A stretch of 11,599 nucleotides of DNA. Source: an uncultured Pseudomonadota bacterium. Lineage in GTDB: Bacteria; Pseudomonadota; Gammaproteobacteria; Steroidobacterales; Steroidobacteraceae. Each line of letters begins with the position of its first letter. Positions within the stretch are counted from its first letter, which is position 1. The notes under the pieces are model-generated. The model saw only the letters and a list, made by a program, of their open reading frames with translations. It ran no database searches and had not been told where the DNA came from. The DNA is taken from NCBI GenBank assembly GCA_903910215.1, contig CAIVYV010000373.1, forward strand, positions 1 to 11,599. The letters are read 5' to 3'. This document shows positions 1-7,586 of the stretch, piece by piece. The translations under genes were made by a program, and so were the position numbers.

Positions 1-1786
1 CGAAGTTCGGCAGATAGTTACCGACGAACCAGCCGGAGCGGTAGATCGGGTCGACGAAGCCGCTGACCTCCTCCTCACGCCACTCGACACCGGTGGCGAG
101 CGAGACAGGGCCCGCTGCAACCGAGAACGGCTCGCCGTTGATCGAGATGGCAGCCACACGCTGCTCGAGTGTCTGCTCGCGTTGCGGGTTGCCGAGAACG
201 TACGCCAACGCGTCGTTGGTAACCACGCCGACACCCATGCGATTCAACGGCACACAGCCGTTGCCCGGATCCGTTAGCGTCGAGCGGCACACGATCTGAG
301 TGGTGCCCGGACGAAACACGGCATCTTGCGCAAGCGCCAGTCGCGCGTTGTTGGTGATGTCCTTCGCCATTTCGAGCGATTCGGATTCACCCTGCTGATA
401 GTAGGCATTCCAGCGCCAGTCCGAACCAAACAGGCTGACCTTACCGTCGAGACCGGCAACGAAGCGCTGAACGGTACGATCATTCACCGCCAAGCGCAGC
501 GGCAAATCGGCGTTCATCGTACCCATGGTGAAGCTGGCGATATTGTTCGCTTGCAACGCCGCCCTGACCGAAGCCGGAATGAACGCATTGTCAGACCGGA
601 TAACGACGTTCGCCTGGTTGAACTGGTAGCCCGTGATGTTGTTGGTCTTGGTCGTATTGCGCGAGGCCTGCAGGAAGGCCGTTGTGTTATCGGTCAGATC
701 GAAGCTCAAACGCGCAAAGACGCCATTGCGTTTTTCCTCGGCCTTCAAAGATTGGGCGCTATTGAATTGGTTATCCTGCCAACCACCACCCACCATCCAG
801 GGGCCTGCGGTCTGCGGCGTGGTTGCACTGGCCGCTGGCTTAAACGCACCGTAGTTGAATTGATACGGCGCACCGCCCACGCCGAAGGCCGTACCACGTA
901 GTACGGTGTTCGTGATCAAGCCACCGGCAGAGGCCTGCATCAACGCTGCATTCGGCGTGACGAGGTACTCCGGCTGCCCATTGGTCGCCGTATAGGCTGG
1001 GTTCGGTACCGTGTACCAACCGTTCTGGTTCCAGTCGCGCGGCACACCCATTACACCATCGTCATCGATGGCCTCGACGTTGGCGATGAAGTGACCACGA
1101 TCACCCGCGAACGGCGTACCGAAGGTCAATGAGCCGCGGGTCGATTGGTTGTCACCCTCGCCGGACTCGTTGGCATCGAACTCACCCTTGAAGCCGGTGT
1201 ATTCCTTGTCGAGGATGAAGTTGACGACACCCGAGACAGCGTCGGATCCGTAGGCCGCCGAGGCACCGCCTGTGACCACTTCAACGCGCTGCACCAAGGA
1301 TTGCGGAATGTTGTTGACGTCGACCACGCCGGTGAGGATCGATCCGACCGAGCGCTGACCATCGACCAGCACGAGCGTACGCACCGTGCCAAGACCACGC
1401 AGGTTGAGCGCATTGACGCCAGCCGTACCCGCACTGATGCTCGTGTTGGAGTTCTGCGGCGTCGCACTGCCAACGACCGACGGCAAGGTATTCACGAACT
1501 CGGCCAGGTTCGATACCGGCGCCGCCTTCAATTCCTCGATACCGATCACCGTCAACGGCGTCGGCGCTTCGAAGCCGGCGCGCTCGATACGCGTACCGGT
1601 AACGACGACTTCATCGAGCGAATCGGCAACAGCGGCCTCCTGCGCTACGACGGGCGCCGACGTCAGCGCTATCGAAGCGACGAGCGCCATGGCACCACTG
1701 CCCCATGCCATGCCGACGCGCTGTCGCGAGCCGACAATTTGTCGGACCGTGTCAGCGACGCTGACAGTTTTAATTGATTTATTCAT
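1..1786 (-). CDS. TonB-dependent receptor, N-terminal part (runs off window)
   Basis: Outer-membrane beta-barrel receptor for energised uptake of a large or scarce substrate, driven by TonB-ExbBD. The frame is open from the ATG at 1786 to the left edge, giving 595 residues; relatives are usually 900-1000, so roughly the last third is missing. Residues 1-49 form an unusually long leader with a hydrophobic core at 29-48 and likely cleavage after AQ. A TonB-box-like DEVVVTGTR lies at 58-66. The plug domain follows, with LNLRGLGTVRTLVLVDGQR at 127-145 and VEVVTGGASAAYGSDAVSGV at 168-187. Barrel sequence then continues, with a CRSTLTDPGNGC cysteine pair typical of this receptor class. A Shine-Dalgarno GAGGGA (1791-1796) supports the start. 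It lies 30 bases after the symporter stop with no terminator between, so it is probably co-transcribed. The ligand is unknown; no linked FecR or sigma factor is visible. Confidence 0.95.
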   Translation of the reverse strand, partial: MNKSIKTVSVADTVRQIVGSRQRVGMAWGSGAMALVASIALTSAPVVAQEAAVADSLDEVVVTGTRIERAGFEAPTPLTVIGIEELKAAPVSNLAEFVNTLPSVVGSATPQNSNTSISAGTAGVNALNLRGLGTVRTLVLVDGQRSVGSILTGVVDVNNIPQSLVQRVEVVTGGASAAYGSDAVSGVVNFILDKEYTGFKGEFDANESGEGDNQSTRGSLTFGTPFAGDRGHFIANVEAIDDDGVMGVPRDWNQNGWYTVPNPAYTATNGQPEYLVTPNAALMQASAGGLITNTVLRGTAFGVGGAPYQFNYGAFKPAASATTPQTAGPWMVGGGWQDNQFNSAQSLKAEEKRNGVFARLSFDLTDNTTAFLQASRNTTKTNNITGYQFNQANVVIRSDNAFIPASVRAALQANNIASFTMGTMNADLPLRLAVNDRTVQRFVAGLDGKVSLFGSDWRWNAYYQQGESESLEMAKDITNNARLALAQDAVFRPGTTQIVCRSTLTDPGNGCVPLNRMGVGVVTNDALAYVLGNPQREQTLEQRVAAISINGEPFSVAAGPVSLATGVEWREEEVSGFVDPIYRSGWFVGNYLPNF

Positions 1787-1816
1787 AGTTTCCCTCTGCT
1801 CCTGTTCCCCGGATAA

Positions 1817-3142
1817 TTATTCGTGACGATTCATCGCCGACTCTCGTCGTGTGTCCCGCATGAACACGTATACCAAAAGTGATGTCGCAATACACATGGT
1901 CAAGTAGTAGTAGAACCACTGTTCCTGACCGATAGATTTAAACCAAAGAGCCACCGGCTCAGCCGTTCCGCCAAATAACGAGACCGTCAATGCATACGGC
2001 AGCGCGACTCCCGTCGCTCGTACCGTGGTAGGAAACAATTCGGCTTTCACGACGGCGTTGATGGAGGTGTAGCCCGAAACGATGATCCAAGCCAAGGCAA
2101 TCAAGAAAAAAGCCTCGAGTGCACTGGAGGCGGTCTGCAGCGCCGTCAACAACGGGATCGTGAACAAGGTTCCTGCCACACCGAACCCAATCAACAACCA
2201 CTTGCGCCCGATGACATCCGACAAAGCCCCGTAGATCGGTTGCAGACACATCGCGAACAACAGCGAACCCGCTGTCACCAAAGTCGTCTGTTCGCTCGTC
2301 AACTGCACCGTGAGCTTCAGGTACTTTTGCATGTAGGTGGTGTAGGTGTAGAACGCAGCGGTTCCACCCATCGTCAAACCGACCACCAACATCAACTCGC
2401 GCGGGTATCGCATCAACGCGCGCAACGAACTCTCTTTTCGTTCCACACTTTTGGCAGCAACGAAAGATTCGGTCTCGTGCAGATTGCGGCGCATCAGAGC
2501 CGCCACGACCGCGAGCAACGCACCGATGATGAAGGGGATACGCCAGCCCCAATCCATCAATTGCTCTTCAGTCAGAAATACCTTCTGCAGCAGCAGCAGA
2601 ACCATCACCGCACAAAGCTGACCACCGATCAGCGTGACGTACTGAAAGCTTGAGAAGAAGCCTCGATGATTGGGGTGAGCTACTTCGCTGAGATAAGTGG
2701 CGCTGGCACCGTATTCACCGCCTAGGCTTAAACCTTGCAGCAAGCGCGCGACGAACAACATGATCGGCGCGGCAACCCCGATCGAATCGTAGGTCGGCGT
2801 AATGGCGATCAGCAGCGAACCGAAACACATCAAGGCAACCGAGAGCGTCAAAGCCGTGCGCCTGCCGCGACGATCAGCGATGTGTCCGAAAATGATGCTA
2901 CCGAGCGGCCTTACCAAAAACCCAAAGGCAAACAGCAGAGCTGCATTGAGCTGCTGCACCACGACATCGTCGCCCGGAAAAAACTGGTGGGCGAAGTACA
3001 GCGCAAAGGCGGCATAGGCGTAGAAGTCGTACCACTCGACCAAATTACCGACGGAGCCGATGAAAACCGCTCGCCCGCGCTTGACGAAGTCAGCCCGATC
3101 CATCGGTTGCACTGTGTTCGTCACGGAAACGCGACCGCCCAT
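1817..3142 (-). CDS. kgtP: KgtP-like MFS dicarboxylate/H+ symporter (MHS family)
   Basis: Inner-membrane proton symporter of the metabolite:H+ symporter (MHS) branch of the major facilitator superfamily, about 12 membrane helices in 441 residues. It resembles E. coli alpha-ketoglutarate permease KgtP along its full length as I recall that sequence: NLVEWYDFY at 33-41, RPLGSIIFGHIADRRGRR at 78-95 (MFS motif A), LLQGLSLGGEYGASATYLSE at 134-153, FQYVTLIGGQL at 166-176, FYTYTTYMQKYL at 264-275 and AELFPTTVRATGVALPYAL at 367-385. The natural substrate could be another carboxylate; the gene symbol marks the nearest characterised relative, not a proven orthologue. The start is ambiguous. The ATG at 3142 overlaps the upstream gene by 22 bases. 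An in-frame GTG at 3124 would give a neat 4-base GTGA overlap with that gene's stop, and an ATG at 3103 is also possible; none has a strong Shine-Dalgarno. The GTG is attractive because other junctions here use 4-base overlaps. Confidence 0.92.
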   Translation of the reverse strand: MGGRVSVTNTVQPMDRADFVKRGRAVFIGSVGNLVEWYDFYAYAAFALYFAHQFFPGDDVVVQQLNAALLFAFGFLVRPLGSIIFGHIADRRGRRTALTLSVALMCFGSLLIAITPTYDSIGVAAPIMLFVARLLQGLSLGGEYGASATYLSEVAHPNHRGFFSSFQYVTLIGGQLCAVMVLLLLQKVFLTEEQLMDWGWRIPFIIGALLAVVAALMRRNLHETESFVAAKSVERKESSLRALMRYPRELMLVVGLTMGGTAAFYTYTTYMQKYLKLTVQLTSEQTTLVTAGSLLFAMCLQPIYGALSDVIGRKWLLIGFGVAGTLFTIPLLTALQTASSALEAFFLIALAWIIVSGYTSINAVVKAELFPTTVRATGVALPYALTVSLFGGTAEPVALWFKSIGQEQWFYYYLTMCIATSLLVYVFMRDTRRESAMNRHE

Positions 3143-4533
3143 ACCAATGTCGCCACTCCATCCATCGGCGTACCGACATCCACTTTGCTTTGCGGATTCA
3201 TCGCGTAGAACATGTCGTAACTGTCGTGACCGAACATATCGCCCGGCTGCTTGTCATCAGCGAATGTCCAAAGCGCATAACCTTGATAAGCCCACTGCTT
3301 CTTGCCATCGGCGCGAACATAGACATCCCAATAACCACGCGCCACCGCATCATCCGGCGCGAGGAATGGCGTCCATTTTTCACAGTCACGCAAGCAGCGC
3401 GCATTGACACCGAGATCGCGTCCAACTGCGGGGCGCTGCGGCGCACCCCGATGCAGACTGCGGCCGCCGCCAGATTGGTAGATATGACCGTCGCGCTTGT
3501 AGAGCGTTTTACCCGCCTGAGTTGCAAGAACGAGCCCTTGGCTTGCGGTCAATTCGGTGCGCACACCGGCAGGCATGAAGTGACTGTAGATCGCCGCGAC
3601 ACTCCACGCGCCGCCAACGCCGTAGGCATCGCCCGACCGGTTATCACCTGAATAGGTGTAGAGCGGACGACCCTTCCACGCCCATTGCGAGCGTCCATCT
3701 TCTCGGGAGACGACAGAAAAGTCTCCGATTGCGACAGCCACAGCTGGCGCCGGCACGGGGAGTCGTCGCTTGCCCGAGGCCAAATCACCCTCCAGCAGCG
3801 GCGGCTCTTTGTCTCCTTCGTGAACATAGACCGTCATGCCGCGATGATCGACGAGCGTGATCGACGCAGCATCCAACACCTCTGCAACCTTCAAGCCCGG
3901 AGGCGTGATGAAATCGCCGCGCATCGGCTGCACCAGTGCTGTCTCCCAGCCCTCGAGCTTTGGCTTTTCGCCACCCGCGCCGCGCACCCCGCTACCGCGT
4001 CGACCACCACCGACCATGTTGCCAAAGCCATCACGACGCTTGGCACCGAAGCGCGCTGCACTATTACCGAAGACGGAGCCAGGATCCGCGTCTTCAGCAA
4101 ATGTGTAAACGAGACGACCCTTCCAAGCCCATTGCGACGAGCCATCATCACCACGCACGATGGTCCAATCGCCGATCGGCTGACTATTCTTTGAGGGCTG
4201 CACAGCCTTGAACCGCGGATCGCAGTCTTGCTTGCAAGGACTCGCGCCTGCTTCACGAAAATAGAGCGTCTTTCCCTTGGCATCAGCGAAGGCCACCTCA
4301 TCGCGGTACACCATCGACGCGGTTTCCTTGCCAAGATCCCAACCCTGACCACGGCCCACCGCCTGCAGTGTGATGCCAGGTGGCGTCGAGACAACGGCAT
4401 TGGACTGGGCCTGCGAAGACTTACCCCACGGCCACCAGGAAATCGCCTGTGCCTGAGTCGCCGCGAGAACACCGCCGATTGCGGCCAACAGGACAACCGG
4501 GGCCAGTAAACGGATTCGTCGTTCTCGGGACAT
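3121..4533 (-). CDS. Secreted protein with three Yx(FWY)xxD repeats (COG4315/PF03640-like)
   Basis: An exported protein of 470 residues whose biochemical role is unknown for the whole family. A Sec signal peptide covers 1-30 (RERRIR, hydrophobic stretch, cleavage after AQA). There is no lipobox cysteine, so unlike many COG4315 members it is probably not a lipoprotein. Three repeats follow. Repeat 1 (about 84-156) has GKTLYF, a CKQDC cysteine pair at 100-104, WAWKGR and YTFAED at 143-148. Repeat 2 (about 228-305) has GMTVYV, WAWKGRP and YTYSGD at 292-297, but no cysteine pair. Repeat 3 (about 340-435) has GKTLYK, CLRDC at 380-384, WAYQGY and WTFADD at 422-427, with Trp replacing the first Tyr. 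A Gly/Arg-rich linker (about 160-190) separates repeats 1 and 2. The Shine-Dalgarno GGGGAG sits 8 bases before the ATG, in the 19-base gap after the DUF1552 gene. The position beside a probable cytochrome suggests an envelope redox or binding role, by inference only. Confidence 0.88.
   Translation of the reverse strand: MSRERRIRLLAPVVLLAAIGGVLAATQAQAISWWPWGKSSQAQSNAVVSTPPGITLQAVGRGQGWDLGKETASMVYRDEVAFADAKGKTLYFREAGASPCKQDCDPRFKAVQPSKNSQPIGDWTIVRGDDGSSQWAWKGRLVYTFAEDADPGSVFGNSAARFGAKRRDGFGNMVGGGRRGSGVRGAGGEKPKLEGWETALVQPMRGDFITPPGLKVAEVLDAASITLVDHRGMTVYVHEGDKEPPLLEGDLASGKRRLPVPAPAVAVAIGDFSVVSREDGRSQWAWKGRPLYTYSGDNRSGDAYGVGGAWSVAAIYSHFMPAGVRTELTASQGLVLATQAGKTLYKRDGHIYQSGGGRSLHRGAPQRPAVGRDLGVNARCLRDCEKWTPFLAPDDAVARGYWDVYVRADGKKQWAYQGYALWTFADDKQPGDMFGHDSYDMFYAMNPQSKVDVGTPMDGVATLVWAVAFP
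3666..3690. repeat. Internal direct repeat, copy in repeat 2 of the Yx(FWY)xxD gene
   Basis: This 25-base stretch matches 4113-4137 at 24 of 25 positions. Both encode the SQWAWKGR core of a Yx(FWY)xxD repeat. Such DNA-level identity, beside more diverged flanks and a more diverged third repeat, points to relatively recent duplication or conversion between repeats 1 and 2. Confidence 0.8.
4113..4137. repeat. Internal direct repeat, copy in repeat 1 of the Yx(FWY)xxD gene
   Basis: Partner of 3666-3690, same orientation, one mismatch in 25 bases. It encodes the SQWAWKGR core of the first repeat unit, just before the YTFAED motif. Confidence 0.8.
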
Positions 4534-4552
4534 TGCTCGTGCTCCCCTACGC

Positions 4553-5875
4553 TCAGCTCAACATATCGGTAATGGGACGGGTCGCACGATTGGACTGACT
4601 GCCCCAAGCACTGGTGCGAACACCAAAGCCCTGCTGCACTGTAAGACCGACGCGAGTGACGGGATCACCCGCGAGCGCAATGTGTCGTCCGCTGCGGAAC
4701 AAACCACCGGCGTTGCCGACGGTCATGGTCGTGACGTTGTCCATCGTATGCGTGCGCGCATAACCATGATCCGTCTGCCACAACACGAGCATGCGATCGA
4801 GGACTGAGCCTGCACCTTCCGGGGTTGCCTCGAGTTTGCCCAGGAAATTGGCGAACAACTGATTGGCCCACATGATGAACCACGTGGTCTCAGGCTGATA
4901 ACCCAACGCGTCGTCGATCGGTTCCTCGTGGGTATAGCCGTGCCACGTTTGCGTCGAGCCCGCCTTGCGGCAGCCCTGCGTATTCATAGTGACGTTGAAG
5001 ACACGCGTTTGACCGCAAGTAACCGCGTGAATCAACAAAGATGTGAAGAGATCGATATTGCGCTCAACCGCCGTCACCTCTCCGCCCGGCTCCGCCTCGA
5101 CGCCGATATTGGGCGGCGGCTTACAGGCCGGTAGCGGTTCGGGTGGCTCAAGCTGCATCGCGATCTGCTTTTCGAGTTGTCGTAGCGAGGTGAAATACTC
5201 ATCGAGACGCGCCCGATCACTCGCGCCAACCGCATTCAAGACCGCCCGACGCTGGTCTGCCACCTGAGAGAGCACACTGGCCTTGGCCAATGCCTTAGTG
5301 GAAGGGACAAATTCGGCGGCGTTTGGATCCTGGAAGTCCGCTCCGAAAATTCGCCGGTAGAGCGCAGCAGGCGAAGCCTCTACCGGTTTATAGGCCGCAC
5401 CCGCGCGCTTGCTCACACCGAAACGACCGCCCGTGCCGGTCACATCCAGCGTCTGAAAACGAGTTTGCTTACCGATCACATCGGCGATATCGCTATCGAG
5501 ACTCGCACCACTCTCGCGCCCACTTGGAATCCCGCCGAGGGTGGCGATTTGCACACCCGTTCGGTGCGTCTCCACGGGCCGCCCATCGAGATGGTAATAA
5601 CCACCGCTGATCAGATTGATGCGCTCCTTCCATGGATCAAACATCGCAAGCTCGACCTTGTTGCGATAGTTGTTACCCGTTTGATCGGGTACCCACCGAC
5701 CGGGATTCAAGCCGAGGTATTGAAACCAGTTGCCGAAAACGCTCGGTAGCGCCTGACCCGTACCAGCCAAAGCCGTTCCCGAGTCGTTCAAAAAACAATC
5801 GAGAAAAGGCAAACCGACAGCGACTGCCGAGCCTGCAAAAGTGCCTCTCAAAAAGCCACGACGCGTCGTACTCAT
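4553..5875 (-). CDS. DUF1552 (HXXSHH-type) protein, Tat-exported
   Basis: A 440-residue member of the DUF1552 family (PF07586), of unknown activity and commonly encoded next to DUF1592-type genes. The N-terminus has a twin-arginine signal, TTRRGFLRG at 3-11 followed by a hydrophobic stretch ending near LPFLDCF, so export in folded form by Tat is expected. Family landmarks visible are SPAALYRRIFG at 168-178, the LDEYFTSLRQLEKQI helix at 224-238, and a C-terminal block LDRMLVLWQTDHGYARTHTMDN (359-380) then GLFRSGRHIAL (391-401) that resembles the alkaline-phosphatase-like folds of related families. Where relatives carry HxxSHH, this protein has WHGYTHEEP at 311-319, a degenerate version. The start is supported by GAGGT seven bases upstream; that Shine-Dalgarno overlaps the stop codon of the DUF1592 gene, suggesting coupled translation. 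Cys27 lies in an LDC context that is not a good lipobox. Confidence 0.92.
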   Translation of the reverse strand: MSTTRRGFLRGTFAGSAVAVGLPFLDCFLNDSGTALAGTGQALPSVFGNWFQYLGLNPGRWVPDQTGNNYRNKVELAMFDPWKERINLISGGYYHLDGRPVETHRTGVQIATLGGIPSGRESGASLDSDIADVIGKQTRFQTLDVTGTGGRFGVSKRAGAAYKPVEASPAALYRRIFGADFQDPNAAEFVPSTKALAKASVLSQVADQRRAVLNAVGASDRARLDEYFTSLRQLEKQIAMQLEPPEPLPACKPPPNIGVEAEPGGEVTAVERNIDLFTSLLIHAVTCGQTRVFNVTMNTQGCRKAGSTQTWHGYTHEEPIDDALGYQPETTWFIMWANQLFANFLGKLEATPEGAGSVLDRMLVLWQTDHGYARTHTMDNVTTMTVGNAGGLFRSGRHIALAGDPVTRVGLTVQQGFGVRTSAWGSQSNRATRPITDMLS

Positions 5876-5885
5876 CTTCGGTACC

Positions 5886-7586
5886 TCACCGGCCCACAGA
5901 GGCCGTTATGGTGTCGACAGTAACGGCAGCTCGCGCGGGTGCTGCCTGAAAAAACTCAGGACTCGTCACGATCGCCCGCATGAGATCGGGCACTTTGAAC
6001 CCGCTTTCGCGGAATTGAACGCGCATCTGCTTTAGAAAAACTCGCTGGTCCTGCGTGAGATCCTGACCGAAAGCATAGGCCGTCATACGCTTGACGAGAC
6101 AGGAAGGAATGGCCGGGTTATCACGAACCACCTGAGCGAGCTCCAGAGAGTTCGAGAACTCGACGCCATCAAGGTCGCCGGAAGTATCGATGGGTTGGCC
6201 GTTCTCCACCAAACGAAACTCGCCGGCTCCGTCGAAATTCTCAAGCGCCAGGCCCATCGGATCCATGATGCGATGACAGCCGGCACAGGAAGGCACGGTC
6301 GAATGGGCGATCAATCTTTGACGCACCGTCTTGTGGATCGGATCCGCCGTGTTCTGCACGACCGTGAACTGCACATCGGGCGGCGGCGCGGGCACGCTCT
6401 GACACATGAGAACTTCGCGTAAAGCCTTGCCGCGATCCGTTGGAGATGTTCTACCCGGAGGTGAGTGCAACGCCGTAAAGCTCGCGTGACTCAAGATACC
6501 AGCGCGCGGATCCTCTGCGGAAAACTCAAAAGGCTCCCACCCCTCGACCCCACCGTTTGGTCCCTCATGCGCCAGAGGCACCTGATAGATCGCTGCCAGC
6601 GACGGGGTCAGAAACGTCTTCTTAGTGGTGAAGACATCCCGATAGTCACCCTGCTGATCGAGTAACAGATACACCAAGGTTCGCAGCGTCTGTTCCTGTG
6701 CATCAGCCATCTCACGTCGGCTGAACTTCGGAAACAGTGCCGGGTCCTTGCTCAAGGTTTCGAAGGTGTCGAAACGCAACATGTCGTAGAAAAAAGCGCG
6801 CACGCCCTCCTCGAGACGTGGCGAAGCCATCATTCGATCGACCTGGCGCCGAAAGCCTCGGTCACTATCGAGCTCACCCTCGCGAGCCGCACGCAGTAAC
6901 TCGGCATCCGGCCCGGTATTCCACAAAAAGAAACTCAGTCGCGACGCCCGAGAGTAGGCATCGAGTCGATACCCCTCCGAACGATCGGGATCCTCCTCGA
7001 TCACGGGAATTCGGAACAGGAACTGCGGCGAAGTGAGCATCGCCGATAGACTCATCGCAAGCCCCGCGTGGAAATCCTCCAACGCTTTCGTGGCGGCAGC
7101 CGCAGCCGAAACGAAGCTGCGCAACTCCGCTTCCGTCAGGGGTCGGCGGAACAAGCGCTCGCCAACGGGCGCCAGAAACTCGCTCGCGCAGCGATCATCC
7201 GGCGCATCAGACTTGGCAGGCGTACAGGCCAAGAAAACCCGGCGATTCTCCTCACGCAACAAGACTTGCTCGGAAATCGCCTCCGCCATGGCATCGAACT
7301 GTTCCATACCCGCGGGCGAGACACTCACGCTGGAGGCGCCAACCACCAGTAGCCCCCCTTCGCGCATGACGGGCTCGAGACGGCCGCCCAGATCAATATG
7401 CGCGCCGAACACGTCTGTGATCGCCGATCGATATTGCTCCGGCGTCAAACGCGGTGCTTTGACTTCAGGCGGTTGAAACACTTTGGCGGAGCGCGGCGTG
7501 GAATCCGGCCAAAGAAAAACCGCACCGACAGCCACAACGAAAAGCGAGGCGGCGACGGTGATCGAACGCCGGGACGGCTTAGTCAT
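5886..7586 (-). CDS. DUF1592/DUF1588/DUF1585 protein with one c-type haem motif
   Basis: An exported 566-residue protein of the planctomycete-cytochrome-associated domain family. A signal or anchor helix spans about 9-26. Domains in order: DUF1587-like (46-105, RLTPEQYRSAITDVFG), DUF1595 (133-195, LFRRPLTEAELRSF), DUF1592 (205-335, SRASRLSFFLWNTGPDAELL), DUF1588 (360-460) and DUF1585 (480-548, LVKRMTAYAFGQDL and MRAIVTSPEFF). DUF1588 contains CAGCH at 434-438 (codons 6287-6273), the covalent haem c site, followed by RIMDPMGLALENFDGAGEFR whose methionines could supply the distal ligand. Cys121 and Cys133 match a conserved pair in the family. The protein is compact; many relatives carry an extra N-terminal cytochrome domain. 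It probably acts in the periplasm, possibly as an oxidase or electron-transfer protein with the DUF1552 product; the reaction is unknown. The ATG overlaps the upstream stop by four bases (ATGA, 7586-7583). Confidence 0.93.
   Translation of the reverse strand: MTKPSRRSITVAASLFVVAVGAVFLWPDSTPRSAKVFQPPEVKAPRLTPEQYRSAITDVFGAHIDLGGRLEPVMREGGLLVVGASSVSVSPAGMEQFDAMAEAISEQVLLREENRRVFLACTPAKSDAPDDRCASEFLAPVGERLFRRPLTEAELRSFVSAAAAATKALEDFHAGLAMSLSAMLTSPQFLFRIPVIEEDPDRSEGYRLDAYSRASRLSFFLWNTGPDAELLRAAREGELDSDRGFRRQVDRMMASPRLEEGVRAFFYDMLRFDTFETLSKDPALFPKFSRREMADAQEQTLRTLVYLLLDQQGDYRDVFTTKKTFLTPSLAAIYQVPLAHEGPNGGVEGWEPFEFSAEDPRAGILSHASFTALHSPPGRTSPTDRGKALREVLMCQSVPAPPPDVQFTVVQNTADPIHKTVRQRLIAHSTVPSCAGCHRIMDPMGLALENFDGAGEFRLVENGQPIDTSGDLDGVEFSNSLELAQVVRDNPAIPSCLVKRMTAYAFGQDLTQDQRVFLKQMRVQFRESGFKVPDLMRAIVTSPEFFQAAPARAAVTVDTITASVGR
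6273..6287 (-). other. Haem c attachment motif CAGCH within the DUF1588 domain
   Basis: These five codons encode Cys-Ala-Gly-Cys-His, the only CxxCH in the protein. In c-type cytochromes the two cysteines form thioether bonds to haem and the histidine is the proximal iron ligand. Maturation would need periplasmic Ccm machinery, which is not encoded in this window. Confidence 0.9.

Noticed and set aside
326..901. Plus-strand 191-residue reading frame opposite the TonB-dependent receptor
   Set aside because: It is antisense to a clearly conserved barrel region, is Arg-rich, and has no recognisable motif.
1787..1816. Possible terminator or separate promoter between symporter and receptor
   Set aside because: The 30-base gap has no hairpin with a T-run and no convincing -35/-10 pair; it holds only the receptor's ribosome binding site.
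3891..4607. Minus-strand 238-residue reading frame
   Set aside because: It overlaps the Yx(FWY)xxD gene in another frame and crosses the junction with the DUF1552 gene; its composition is typical of a shadow frame.
5795..5797. Cys27 of the DUF1552 protein as a lipoprotein lipobox
   Set aside because: The context FLDC has Asp just before the cysteine, which does not fit a lipobox, while the twin-arginine signal is clear.
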